Counted from the stretch's first letter, positions 31,058 through 42,636 are shown. The stretch: DNA of 42,636 bases from Peptococcaceae bacterium (GCA_012839895.1 DUML01000054.1:1-42636), one strand, 5' to 3'. Numbers and translations are program-made. Notes: generated from the letters alone by a model not told the origin.

Positions 31058-31165
31058 GCAACTTAGTAGTATAACATCGGTATTATTATTTCCTAGTATG
31101 AACTTCTTAGATTTATTTGTAATATAAAGGGAGTTTAATCTTCTTCCTTGTAATATAAAGCCGGT

Positions 31166-31888
31166 TTAATCTTTCTTCTCTTTTTTCTTGCCCAGATAGG
31201 CGCTCTTCACATCTTCATTCTGCAAAAGGTCCTGACCCTTGCCGGCAAGGACAATCTTGCCTGTTTCCAAAACATAACCCCAGTCGGCAATACGGAGAGC
31301 CATATTGGCATTCTGCTCAATAAGCAGTATGGTAACACCATTCTTATTAATCTCTTGAATAATGGAAAAAATACTTTTTACAATCAAAGGAGCAAGCCCT
31401 AAGGACGGCTCGTCCATCATCATGATCTTCGGCCTGGACATTAGAGCCCTACCTACAGCCAGCATCTGCTGCTCGCCGCCGGAAAGTGTTCCTGCCAACT
31501 GCCAGGAACGTTCTTTCAGCCGCGGGAAAAGTTCATAGACCCATTCCAAATCTTTTTTGATCTGGGCATGGTCGTTACGCAGATAAGCGCCAATTTTCAA
31601 GTTTTCCAGAACTGTAAGGTCAGGAAAGACCCGGCGTCCTTCCGGGACAAGGGTAATCCCTTTAGCCACTATACTGGGAGAAGGAGCTCCGGTAATATCT
31701 TCCCCCTTATAAGTGATCTTGCCGGATTTACACTTGACGAGTCCCATAATAGTACGCAAAGTAGTCGACTTACCGGCTCCGTTAGCGCCGATTAAAGTAA
31801 CGATACTGCCTTCCGGAACCTCAAGATCAATACCTTTTAAAGCTTCAATTCCGCCGTAAGATACCGTTAAATTTTCAATCTTAAGCAT
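31166..31888 (-). CDS. livF: Branched-chain amino acid ABC transporter, ATPase LivF
   Basis: One of the two cytosolic ATPases powering the Liv importer. I choose the ATG at 31888 (MLKIENLTVSYGGIEALKGI, 240 aa), which overlaps the livG stop by 8 bp and has GGGGGTGG six bases upstream. Walker A GANGAGKST, the signature LSGGEQQMLAVGRAL and Walker B IMMMDEPSLGLAP are intact. LIEQNANMAL is the LivF-type H-loop region, with Q in place of the usual H. It is the last gene of the operon, followed by a terminator. Confidence 0.95.
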   Translation of the reverse strand: MLKIENLTVSYGGIEALKGIDLEVPEGSIVTLIGANGAGKSTTLRTIMGLVKCKSGKITYKGEDITGAPSPSIVAKGITLVPEGRRVFPDLTVLENLKIGAYLRNDHAQIKKDLEWVYELFPRLKERSWQLAGTLSGGEQQMLAVGRALMSRPKIMMMDEPSLGLAPLIVKSIFSIIQEINKNGVTILLIEQNANMALRIADWGYVLETGKIVLAGKGQDLLQNEDVKSAYLGKKKEKKD

Positions 31889-32660
31889 TGTCATCCACCC
31901 CCAGATATGCCTCAATAACCCGAGGGTCATTTTGGACATCTTCAGCTGTACCTTTAGCGATGGTCTCGCCAAAATCAAGCACATAAATCCGGTCGGAAAT
32001 CTCCATAACCAAGTCCATATGGTGTTCGATTAAAAACACCGTGAGATTGTATTCGTCTTTAATCTCCCGAATAAAAGCGCTTAATTCTTCCGTTTCTTTG
32101 GGGTTCATACCGGCGGCAGGCTCGTCCAAAAGGAGCAACTTAGGTTGTGTAGCTAAAGCCCTGGCAATTTCCAGGCGACGCTGCAAACCGTAAGGCAAAG
32201 AAGAAGCAATATCGTCTTTATATTTTTCCAGGCCAAACTTTTTAATCAGTTCCAGGCTTTGTTCCCGCATCCGTTGTTCTTCCCGGCGATATTGCCTAAA
32301 CCTTAAAGCAGCCGTGAGAAAATTGGATTTAAGCCGCAAATGGCAGGCAATTAAAACATTGTCAAAAACAGTTAATTTTTTAAACAAGCGGATGTTTTGA
32401 AACGTCCTGGCAATACCTTTCTCTGTAATTTGGTCAGGCCTCAAACCGGTAATATCCTGGCCTTCATAATAAATTTTGCCTGAAGTAGGGGTATAAACCC
32501 CGGTAATCATATTAAAAGCGGTAGTCTTGCCTGCCCCGTTTGGGCCGATCAGGGCGACAATTTCCCCCTTATTGACTTCAATAGAAAGGTTATTAACTGC
32601 CACTACCCCTCCAAAACGCATGGTAATCGACTTAGTCTCCAGTATAGGCCCTTGTGTCAT
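31881..32660 (-). CDS. livG: Branched-chain amino acid ABC transporter, ATPase LivG
   Basis: The second ATPase of the importer. The 259-residue protein has Walker A GPNGAGKTT, the LivG-type signature LPYGLQRRLEIARAL, Walker B LLLLDEPAAGMNP and the H-loop LIEHHMD. RTFQNIRLF is the Q-loop region typical of LivG. Its start overlaps the livM stop by 4 bp (ATGA) and its end overlaps livF, so translation is tightly coupled. Confidence 0.95.
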   Translation of the reverse strand: MTQGPILETKSITMRFGGVVAVNNLSIEVNKGEIVALIGPNGAGKTTAFNMITGVYTPTSGKIYYEGQDITGLRPDQITEKGIARTFQNIRLFKKLTVFDNVLIACHLRLKSNFLTAALRFRQYRREEQRMREQSLELIKKFGLEKYKDDIASSLPYGLQRRLEIARALATQPKLLLLDEPAAGMNPKETEELSAFIREIKDEYNLTVFLIEHHMDLVMEISDRIYVLDFGETIAKGTAEDVQNDPRVIEAYLGVDDNA

Positions 32661-33727
32661 CTGGCTTCACCACCTTTAATGCGTTTGGAGCGTTTCGAGA
32701 ATAATCCCCTCAGCATATCCCAATTAAGCTCTTTATTCCCCATCAAGCCATTGCGGAAGAAGAGCACGATAATCATCAGACAGATAGAAAAGATAACCAT
32801 CCTTAAGCCCGGCCTAAACAACGGGATACTGACGCCAAAGATACTCAAAGGTTCATCAAAGAAACGCATAATCTCCAGGCCGGCCGTAACAATATAGGCG
32901 GAAATAATTGTACCCGAAACACTGCCCATCCCGCCTAAGACAATTATCAGCAGGAAGTTATAAGTTAAAGTAAATATGAAGTTTTTGGGGTCAACCGTAC
33001 TGAGCATGGAAGCGTAAAGTCCCCCGGCTATCCCGGCAAAGAACGCCCCTATCATAAAGGAGAGGATCTTGTGGCGGAAGAGATTAATCCCCATGGCCTG
33101 AGCGGCAATCTCATCCTCGCGGATAGCTTTAAAAGCTCGCCCATAGCTGGAAGAAATCAGCAGAACCAAAAAAATTACCGTGACTAAAGTCACGCCATAA
33201 ATCCACCACATATTGGCAGTAGTCGGTATATTCTTAATCCCTAAAGGTCCATTGGTAATACTTTGCATATTGGTTAAAACAATCCTAATAATTTCCGAGA
33301 ACCCTAAAGTGGCAATAGCCAGGTAATCATCCCTTAAGCGCAAAACAGGGGCACCGATCAGAAAAGCAAAGAAAGCTGCCAAGACTCCTCCCAAAAGCAA
33401 AGCGACAAAAAAAGGCAGCTCTACATTGGCAATGGCAGGATGCATAGGTTCAATATAAAAATTTGCCGGCCGCACGCTGATTGGGAGGGTAAAAATCCCT
33501 ACACAGTAAGCGCCTATAGCCATAAAGCCCGCATGACCCAGGGAAAAAAGACCGGTAAAACCATTAATCAGGTTCATGGATAAAGCTAGGATGGTATATA
33601 TGGCACAAAGATTAAGAACCCTCTTAATATAAGCATCTAAAAATAAGTTCGCAATAATTAAGAAAATAAAAAGAGCTGCTAAGAGGATCACAGTTAAGAT
33701 TTTATCTTGCTTTTTCATCTGGGTCAC
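32657..33727 (-). CDS. livM: Branched-chain amino acid ABC transporter, permease LivM
   Basis: Membrane subunit of the Liv importer. The 356-residue protein is strongly hydrophobic with about ten membrane segments and the family motifs LSMNLINGFTGLFSLGHAGF near the N terminus and RLRDDYLAIATLGFSEIIRI, the ATPase-coupling loop. The C-terminal 25 residues are basic and cytosolic. ATGA overlaps join it to livH and livG. Confidence 0.94.
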   Translation of the reverse strand: MTQMKKQDKILTVILLAALFIFLIIANLFLDAYIKRVLNLCAIYTILALSMNLINGFTGLFSLGHAGFMAIGAYCVGIFTLPISVRPANFYIEPMHPAIANVELPFFVALLLGGVLAAFFAFLIGAPVLRLRDDYLAIATLGFSEIIRIVLTNMQSITNGPLGIKNIPTTANMWWIYGVTLVTVIFLVLLISSSYGRAFKAIREDEIAAQAMGINLFRHKILSFMIGAFFAGIAGGLYASMLSTVDPKNFIFTLTYNFLLIIVLGGMGSVSGTIISAYIVTAGLEIMRFFDEPLSIFGVSIPLFRPGLRMVIFSICLMIIVLFFRNGLMGNKELNWDMLRGLFSKRSKRIKGGEAR

Positions 33728-34614
33728 ACCTTCTCGGTAATTTTTTCGCCCAGGATACCTGTGGGCCTGAATAAAAGGATAAGAATCAAGAGGATAAAGG
33801 CAAAGGCATCCCGGTAACCTGTCATATTAGGCAAAGCAGCAATAAGTAATACTTCCCCTAAGCCCAGAATAAAACCACCAACGACAGCGCCTTTAATATT
33901 GCCGATACCACCGACGACCGCAGCCACAAAGCACTTCAAGCCGGGCATAACCCCCATCATCGGTTGGATTTGAGTATACCTGATACCCCACATAATAGCT
34001 CCTACTGCCGCTAGAGTGGAACCGATGACAAACGTAATAGAAATAATCCTGTTCGTATCTATGCCCATAACCATAGCGGTTTCGTAATCTTTGGAAACCG
34101 CCCGCATAGCCATACCCAACTTGGTATGATTAATGACATATAGCAGTATTGCCAAGAAAATTAAAGTAACCGTAGGAATAAAGAAAGAAATAAATTGAAT
34201 CTTAACACCGGCAACGCCAAGGGTATCCGCAAAAAGAGGAATGTTCGGAAAAGCTTTAGGCTTACCTGAAAAAACGTAAATTGCCAGGTTTTCTAAAAGG
34301 AATGATACACCGATAGCTGAAATAAGAAGAGAATTCTTTGGAGCATCACGCAAAGGTTTATAGGCGGCACGTTCTATCAACATTCCAAGGAGCGCGGTAG
34401 CAATAATTGCCACAATAAAAGCAAGGGGCCACGGGAGATGAAATGTCATAATACCAAAGAATGCAAAATAAGTGCCCATCATAAAAATGTCGCCATGGGC
34501 AAAGTTAATTAACCTTAAAATACCATATACCATGGTATACCCAATGGCCACCAGAGCGTATAAACTGCCTAGCGAAATGCCGTTTACCAAGTGTTGTAAA
34601 AATGAACTACTCAA
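33724..34614 (-). CDS. livH: Branched-chain amino acid ABC transporter, permease LivH
   Basis: The second membrane subunit. The 296-residue product shows about eight hydrophobic segments, the N-terminal motif NGISLGSLYALVAIGYTMVY followed by GILRLINFAHGD, and the coupling region MRAVSKDYETAMVMGID. It starts 104 bp after livK, with a strong hairpin in that gap, and overlaps livM by 4 bp. Confidence 0.95.
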   Translation of the reverse strand: MSSSFLQHLVNGISLGSLYALVAIGYTMVYGILRLINFAHGDIFMMGTYFAFFGIMTFHLPWPLAFIVAIIATALLGMLIERAAYKPLRDAPKNSLLISAIGVSFLLENLAIYVFSGKPKAFPNIPLFADTLGVAGVKIQFISFFIPTVTLIFLAILLYVINHTKLGMAMRAVSKDYETAMVMGIDTNRIISITFVIGSTLAAVGAIMWGIRYTQIQPMMGVMPGLKCFVAAVVGGIGNIKGAVVGGFILGLGEVLLIAALPNMTGYRDAFAFILLILILLFRPTGILGEKITEKV

Positions 34615-34652
34615 TGGATTTCACCGCCATTATTTATTGCCAGATTTCAACC

Positions 34653-34690
34653 AAAACACTTCGGCAAGAGAGAACTTGCCGAAGTGTTTT
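34653..34690 (-). terminator. 16-bp hairpin between livK and livH
   Basis: A perfect 16-bp inverted repeat (arms AAAACACTTCGGCAAG and its complement) with a 6-nt loop lies 28 bases after the livK stop. The transcript continues UUUUGGUUGAAA, so the U run is short. It most likely acts as a partial terminator or a 3'-end stabiliser that keeps the binding protein in excess over the membrane subunits. Confidence 0.75.
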
Positions 34691-34718
34691 GAGCAATTAA
34701 ATTCGTCTCGCTGAAAAA

Positions 34719-35882
34719 TTAGTTAGCTTTAACTGTATCCATGTAGGTAAACTTACCGTCTTTAACTGTCTTGATAACTGCGTCTTTAATAGCGTCGCCG
34801 TTTTCATCCAAGGTAATCGGACCGGCTGCACCGGGGAAATCCTTGGTAGCGGCAATAGCATCGCGGACCGCAACGGAATCAGTAGTTCCGGAGCGCTCAA
34901 TAGCATCCAGGATCAAGAGGTAAGCGTCATAACCAAGAGCGGTAACAGCTGCAGGCTGTCTGTTGGGATAAGCCTTAGCATAAGCATCCAGGAAAACTTT
35001 GGTTTCCGGAGTCAAGGCAGCTGAAGGATCAAAGAAAGTAGAGAAAACTACACCTTCAACGGCGTCTCCGCCTACTTGGATAAACTCATCGGTTTCCCAA
35101 GTATCTCCGCCAATGAACGGAGTTTCAATTCCTAATGTTCTGGCTTGTTTAACAATCATGGCCGACTCGGTAAAGTTGCCGGGGGCAAAAATAACATCAG
35201 GATTTTTACCCTTAATGTTGGTCAGCTGAGCTGTAAAGTCTGTATCATTGGTCTGATAGTTAGCAATTTCAACAACGGCATTCGGGTCACCGGTCAGCTT
35301 AACGAATTCTTCTTTAAAGAAGTTGGCCAAGCCTACGGCATAGTCATTGGAAAGCTCCTGGATAATGGCGGCTTTCTTCGCGCCAAGGTTGTTATAAGCA
35401 TATCTGGCCATAACAGTGCCTTGGAAGGGGTCAATAAAGCAAACCCTGAAATAATAATCATTATCTTTGGTTACCAAGGGGTTGGTGCAGGAAGCGCCCA
35501 CTGTAGGTACTTTATTTTCCTCAATAGGAGCACCGGCAGCCATGGATAAGCTGGAACCCCAAGAACCGATAATAGCGGTAACTTTTTCTTTTTCAATCAG
35601 GCGAATAGCGGCATTAGCAGCTTCAGCTTTGTCGGACTTATTGTCAACAATTACAAGCTCAACTTTCTTGCCTAATACCTCGGGATAAAGCTCATTAGCC
35701 AATTTTATCCCTTCTACTTCGAGCTCGCCGCCGGCGGCATTGGCACCGGTTAGAGGCTCGAAAACGCCGATCTTAATGACATCTTGGTCATTAGCGGCGG
35801 GTGCTGCGGCTTGAGATGAACAACCAGCTGCCATCGTCATAGCCAACAGGATGCACAGCACAATTGTAAATACTCTTTTCAT
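34719..35882 (-). CDS. livK: Branched-chain amino acid-binding lipoprotein LivK
   Basis: Extracellular substrate-binding lipoprotein of the Liv importer. I take the ATG at 35882 (MKRVFTIVLCILLAMTMAAG, 387 aa): a lipoprotein signal peptide with lipobox MAAGC, cysteine at 21. An in-frame GTG two codons upstream has a better-spaced GGAGG and is possible. The mature protein is a type I periplasmic-binding fold (KIGVFEPLTGANAAGGELEV; AIIGSWGSSLSMAAGAPIEE). It is the first gene of livKHMGF. Exact ligand (Leu/Ile/Val, other amino acid, or amide) cannot be told from the sequence. Confidence 0.93.
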   Translation of the reverse strand: MKRVFTIVLCILLAMTMAAGCSSQAAAPAANDQDVIKIGVFEPLTGANAAGGELEVEGIKLANELYPEVLGKKVELVIVDNKSDKAEAANAAIRLIEKEKVTAIIGSWGSSLSMAAGAPIEENKVPTVGASCTNPLVTKDNDYYFRVCFIDPFQGTVMARYAYNNLGAKKAAIIQELSNDYAVGLANFFKEEFVKLTGDPNAVVEIANYQTNDTDFTAQLTNIKGKNPDVIFAPGNFTESAMIVKQARTLGIETPFIGGDTWETDEFIQVGGDAVEGVVFSTFFDPSAALTPETKVFLDAYAKAYPNRQPAAVTALGYDAYLLILDAIERSGTTDSVAVRDAIAATKDFPGAAGPITLDENGDAIKDAVIKTVKDGKFTYMDTVKAN

Positions 35883-36190
35883 CCTCACTTTGACCTCCCT
35901 GTGAATATAAATGTTCTCTGTAGAGAAACATAATATAATGTAGCGTATCATAACCATCGGAGATATTCAATTATTATTAACACTAATTTTAAAAAAATTT
36001 TTTCCAATTATAATATCTCAGGGCAATTTTTTGAGGGTTTTCAGTAATTTTAATTTTTTAGTTAAAAAAGAGGCTATTTTTTATATAATAGCATCAAATA
36101 TTTAGACCTTTTATAATACTGATATATATTATTATACTAAAGTGTCTCTCATTTTTATCTTTAGCGTCTCCCTTTTTACCTTTCCCCACT
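35883..36190 (-). other. livK upstream region (308 bp)
   Basis: No gene is seen. It is very AT-rich and should contain the livK promoter, but no single -35/-10 pair stands out: TATGAT at about 35949-35954 is the best -10-like hexamer, without a good -35. A weak terminator-like hairpin for the upstream signalling gene lies at 36064-36092. Confidence 0.5.
36064..36092 (-). terminator. Weak terminator-like hairpin after the HD-GYP region
   Basis: A 6-bp AT-rich stem (GCTATT/AATAGC) with an 8-nt loop is followed on the minus strand by CTCTTTTTT. It lies about 100 nt downstream of the HD-GYP stop. The stem is short, so confidence is limited. Confidence 0.4.
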
Positions 36191-36655
36191 TTAACCCCTA
36201 GCTTTAAACCGCGCCGGCCTCAATAATTCTATAAGTGTCTCTACCAAAGCCGGGTCAAACTGACTGCCGGCATTTTTTTGAAGCTCCGCCAAAGCCTTGG
36301 CCTTACTAAGGCCCAGGCGGTAAGGTTTTGGGCTGGTAATAGAATCATAAGCATCGGCTAAAGCAAAAATCCGGCATTCCAGCGGAATATCTTCCCCTTT
36401 GAGGCCCAAAGGGTAACCTGTTCCGTCCCAGCGCTCATGGTGTTTAAGGATCAGATCCGCGATCTCTATAAGCTCAGTCGAAGAAGAGGCAATAGCCAGC
36501 CTGTAACCTCTTTCCGGATGCTGCCGGATCATCTCCCATTCATTTTCCGTCAACGGCTCAGTCTTAAAAAGTATCTCTTCCGGGATACCGATGAGGCCCA
36601 GATCATGGACTTGCGCCAGGAGTTTAAGGGAAGAGAGAGTTTGCGTAGGAAGACC
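36191..36655 (-). CDS. HD-GYP domain half of the c-di-GMP protein (in the -1 frame)
   Basis: This 154-codon open segment continues the protein encoded upstream (36550-38058) if the ribosome shifts by -1 at 36655-36661. It carries the HD pair (QVHDLGLIGIPEEILF), the segment MIRQHPERGY and a full HHERWDGTGYP motif, so it is an HD-GYP c-di-GMP phosphodiesterase-type domain. In the usual HDxGK motif the lysine is replaced by leucine (HDLGL), which may weaken metal or phosphate binding. As a separate gene it would have no good start; the internal TTG at 36553 would skip the HD residues. It could also be the result of a one-base deletion. Confidence 0.8.
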   Translation of the reverse strand, partial: GLPTQTLSSLKLLAQVHDLGLIGIPEEILFKTEPLTENEWEMIRQHPERGYRLAIASSSTELIEIADLILKHHERWDGTGYPLGLKGEDIPLECRIFALADAYDSITSPKPYRLGLSKAKALAELQKNAGSQFDPALVETLIELLRPARFKARG

Positions 36656-38058
36656 TTTTTTTGAGCAATTTTAAGGCAGATATCCGCCACCCTGTCGCCG
36701 TGCCCATTCGCCAGAGAATCTTTCTCTGCCAAGGCAGAAATCAAATAATTTATTATCCGGGCTCTGTTGTTGGCCATCAGAGCTGTTTTATTTTGGTACA
36801 TAAGTTTATCAACTTTTTTAAGAACCTCTTTTAAGCTTTCCCCTTGTTCTTCAACAGTATACAACCCAAAGGAAACACTTATCGGCAAAGAGAAATTCTC
36901 CCGGTTATAAGTGTTTATATTTTCCATTATCCTGGAGGATATCCTTTGCGCGTCCTCCCGGCCGGTTTTCGGCAGGATAATAATGAATTCGTCCCCTCCG
37001 ACCCGGGCCACGATATCCTTCTCCCGCAAAGAGGACTTAATAATCCGGGCCAAGTTTATAAGCAGCAAGTCCCCATAGTCATGTCCCATGGTATCATTAA
37101 TAAGCTTAAGACAGTCCGCATCCAAAGAGATAAAAGTCAAGGGATAATCGTTGCCGTCTTCAATTATTTTAAGCTGTTCTTCAAAATAAACCCTGTTATG
37201 TAATCCTGTCAAAATATCATGCTGGCTAAGGTATTTAAACCGGTCTTCCTTGCGTTTGCGCCCGGTGACATCTAAAGCGGCAATACCAACGAGGGTGCTG
37301 TCTTTTTTGCTGTTTATCACAGGGAACACCCAACTGTCATAATGCCGGCGGCTGCCGTCCCACAGCAACACTTCATCGCTAAAACACAGGGGCTCTTGGC
37401 TGTTGCGCAATTTGCGAATCCTGCGAATTAACGTATAAGCAATTACCGGCGGGAATACCTTAGTCAAATACTTTCCTTCCAAGTTTGAAGCCGGATAACC
37501 TAACAGTTCCGATACTGATTTCGATACTCTGATTATTTTGCCCCTTTTGTCCAAAATACCGATAGGATTGGGGTTATGTTCCCAGAAGGAATTCAAAATG
37601 CCCAAAACTTCTTCCAGTTCGTCTTCCCGTTTTTTCAAAGCCTGCTGGGCTTGAATTTTCTCCTTTTCCCTTAAATTTTCCGATATATAAAAACCAATGG
37701 TTTTTGCGGCTACCCGGACAATCGGCTTTAAAACCTCCGGATCACCACTTATCCCTAAGCTCCCCACCCTCTTGCCAGGGATAGTAATTACATAATTATA
37801 ACCGCGGCGGGTATCGGTCCCAAGCTTTGTGTACAACTTTTCCAGTTCCTGGGTTATGATAGCCTCATCTGACTGGCCGGAAAGAATTAAAACTGCACCC
37901 ATATGTTTGCGCCCTATTCGTTCCGGCAATGTAGCCTCAATAATTTCCCCTTCCGAATCACAAATAATAATATTGCATCCGGTCTCAGCGGATATCATCT
38001 TGGAAACCTGTCTTAATGCATCCAGGTTATCCTTTAGAACATTTTGCACCACGCCCAC
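36550..38058 (-). CDS. Diacid-sensor-like / PAS / GGDEF protein, frameshifted before HD-GYP
   Basis: Probable diguanylate cyclase. With the GTG at 38058 (five bases after GAGG; other GTG and TTG starts lie nearby) the zero-frame product is about 502 aa. Domain order: a region at 1-125 resembling the sugar-diacid recognition fold (GKRVGSLGISGDPEVLKPIV), a coiled coil at about 130-155, a PAS domain at about 155-270, a GGDEF domain with intact GGDEF (354-358) and the inhibitory RxxD five residues upstream (REKD), then the first part of an HD-GYP domain (SALAEKDSLANGHGDRVADI). After LKIAQKK the zero frame runs about 35 unrelated residues to a stop, while the HD-GYP domain continues in the -1 frame. 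Confidence 0.85.
   Translation of the reverse strand: MGVVQNVLKDNLDALRQVSKMISAETGCNIIICDSEGEIIEATLPERIGRKHMGAVLILSGQSDEAIITQELEKLYTKLGTDTRRGYNYVITIPGKRVGSLGISGDPEVLKPIVRVAAKTIGFYISENLREKEKIQAQQALKKREDELEEVLGILNSFWEHNPNPIGILDKRGKIIRVSKSVSELLGYPASNLEGKYLTKVFPPVIAYTLIRRIRKLRNSQEPLCFSDEVLLWDGSRRHYDSWVFPVINSKKDSTLVGIAALDVTGRKRKEDRFKYLSQHDILTGLHNRVYFEEQLKIIEDGNDYPLTFISLDADCLKLINDTMGHDYGDLLLINLARIIKSSLREKDIVARVGGDEFIIILPKTGREDAQRISSRIMENINTYNRENFSLPISVSFGLYTVEEQGESLKEVLKKVDKLMYQNKTALMANNRARIINYLISALAEKDSLANGHGDRVADICLKIAQKKVFLRKLSLPLNSWRKSMIWASSVSRKRYFLRLSR
36655..36661 (-). other. A AAA AAG heptamer at the frame break (possible -1 frameshift site)
   Basis: On the coding strand the zero-frame codons are CAA AAA AAG GTC. 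The heptamer A AAA AAG is the dnaX-type slippery sequence in the correct phase, and slipping -1 gives GGT CTT CCT, which restores the HD-GYP frame. I see no obvious downstream stem or upstream SD-like stimulator. Alternatives: transcriptional slippage on seven A, phase variation by A-tract length, real mutation, or a sequencing error in a homopolymer. Confidence 0.6.
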
Positions 38059-38120
38059 ACTTCCCTCTTCCAGACACAAAAGAACGTAAAATCACAACCT
38101 TTTTATTCAAATTAATTAAT

Positions 38121-38148
38121 ATTTTACCATACTATACCAGTCTTTCAA
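38121..38148 (-). promoter_or_regulatory. Promoter-like site for the GGDEF gene
   Basis: On the minus strand TTGAAA (38143-38148) and TAAAAT (38121-38126) are separated by 16 bp, about 60 bp upstream of the proposed GTG start. It is in the 92-bp gap after the small acidic gene, suggesting that the signalling gene has its own promoter. Confidence 0.5.
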
Positions 38149-38171
38149 TTAGGTGTGAAAATTCTTGTCTT

Positions 38172-38429
38172 TCATTCGTCTTCTACGGGGTCATCAAACA
38201 TAATCTTCCTCAACGTTTCGCTTGCTTCATCTTCATCATCAATCTCAGGACACTCAAAGATCACATCCGGCATCTCTTTCTTCTCTTCCATCAGGGCGTT
38301 ATAAAACCACTCCCCCGCTTCGCTCTGAGCCTCCGGGATATCCTCTTTGGCCAGGTTCTCATTGACCCCGTTAATAATGGCACATTGTTCTCTTTTTGTT
38401 AAAATTGCTATTGCTTGCTCCTCTGTCAT
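38172..38429 (-). CDS. Small acidic protein of unknown function
   Basis: I do not recognise this 85-residue protein. I choose the ATG at 38429 (MTEEQAIAILTKREQCAIIN) because AAGGGGGAA lies upstream at a good distance; the longer ORF to 38474 lacks one. It has no membrane segment or signal peptide. The C-terminal third is rich in Asp and Glu (CPEIDDEDEASETL ... DDPVEDE). It lies between the CRISPR array (123 bp away) and the GGDEF gene. Nothing shows a CRISPR role; an anti-CRISPR, chaperone-like or regulatory function would be guesswork. Confidence 0.6.
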   Translation of the reverse strand: MTEEQAIAILTKREQCAIINGVNENLAKEDIPEAQSEAGEWFYNALMEEKKEMPDVIFECPEIDDEDEASETLRKIMFDDPVEDE

Positions 38430-38551
38430 TTTTTTGTTCCCCCTTGTCCAGGCGACACGGCCAGTATTTCCCAATATGTGAAGTATTTTAGTATTTTTGC
38501 TCCAATACAGCGCTAATTTTTCAATTATTTATTAGGTAGGCTTTCAGTGGT

Positions 38552-42636
<4,085 letters not shown>

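Larger units (their letters stand above)
30787..31165 (-). other. livF to putP intergenic region (379 bp)
   Basis: No gene is seen. It holds the liv operon terminator (31021-31057) and the promoter-like site for the symporter (30841-30869), each listed separately. Near livF there is also a direct repeat of TTGTAATATAAAG (as read on the plus strand at 31117-31129 and 31147-31159), about 30 bp apart. The remainder is AT-rich. Confidence 0.6.

Noticed and set aside
36191-36553. A separate HD-GYP gene starting at the internal TTG (36553).
   Set aside because: That start would drop the HD residues and has no good ribosome binding site; the coding similarity extends upstream to the frame break.
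38475-38551. The AT-rich stretch left of the first repeat as the CRISPR leader.
   Set aside because: The type I-C repeat orientation places the leader on the other side; AT-richness alone is not evidence.

Overview
The window looks like a chromosomal segment of a Gram-positive, low-to-mid GC bacterium of the class Clostridia, probably Peptococcaceae/Desulfotomaculales-like. The reasons are the fused minus-strand order rplK-rplA-rplJ-rplL-rpoB-rpoC / L7Ae-rpsL-rpsG-fusA-tuf / S10-spc ribosomal cluster, the zinc-type S14, the Firmicutes L10-leader RNA, strong GGAGG ribosome binding sites, RpoC beginning MLDVNNFE as in Bacillus, and a type I-C CRISPR array. The genus assignment is inference only. 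Every gene I accept lies on the minus strand, so transcription runs from right to left.

Layout in transcription order (right to left). (1) 38552-42636: a CRISPR array of 62 complete 32-bp repeats plus the start of a 63rd, running off the right edge. No cas gene is in the window. The type I-C repeat is oriented so that crRNAs would be read on the minus strand, which puts the leader and cas genes beyond the right edge. (2) 38172-38429: a small acidic protein of unknown function. (3) 36191-38058: a c-di-GMP signalling protein (diacid-sensor-like domain, PAS, GGDEF, HD-GYP) whose HD-GYP half lies in the -1 frame behind an in-frame A AAA AAG heptamer. (4) 31166-35882: a complete branched-chain amino acid ABC transporter operon livK-H-M-G-F, with a 16-bp hairpin after livK and a terminator after livF. 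(5) 29224-30786: a sodium/solute symporter of the PutP type with its own terminator.

(6) 17988-29052: rpmG-secE-nusG-rplK-rplA-rplJ-rplL-rpoB-rpoC behind a TTGACA-type promoter. It carries three regulatory structures: an L1-site-like hairpin before rplA, the L10 leader before rplJ, and a nested terminator hairpin between rplL and rpoB. (7) 1-17620: L7Ae-like protein, rpsL, rpsG, fusA, tuf, then the S10 and spc operons through secY, adk, map, infA, rpmJ and the first part of rpsM. This is the core translation, secretion and transcription supply line. Its oddities are that rpmD (L30) is absent from its usual place between rpsE and rplO, EF-Tu has a four-cysteine insert, and the rpsJ-rplC gap is unusually long and structured.

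Most of the window is conserved housekeeping DNA. The accessory-type signals are the CRISPR array (with a related spacer pair, an overlapping spacer pair and a self-complementary spacer), the frameshifted GGDEF/HD-GYP gene, and a dispersed short repeat clustered after L7Ae and recurring before rplK. I found no convincing wholly new multi-gene system; the frameshift site and the structured leaders are the best leads.
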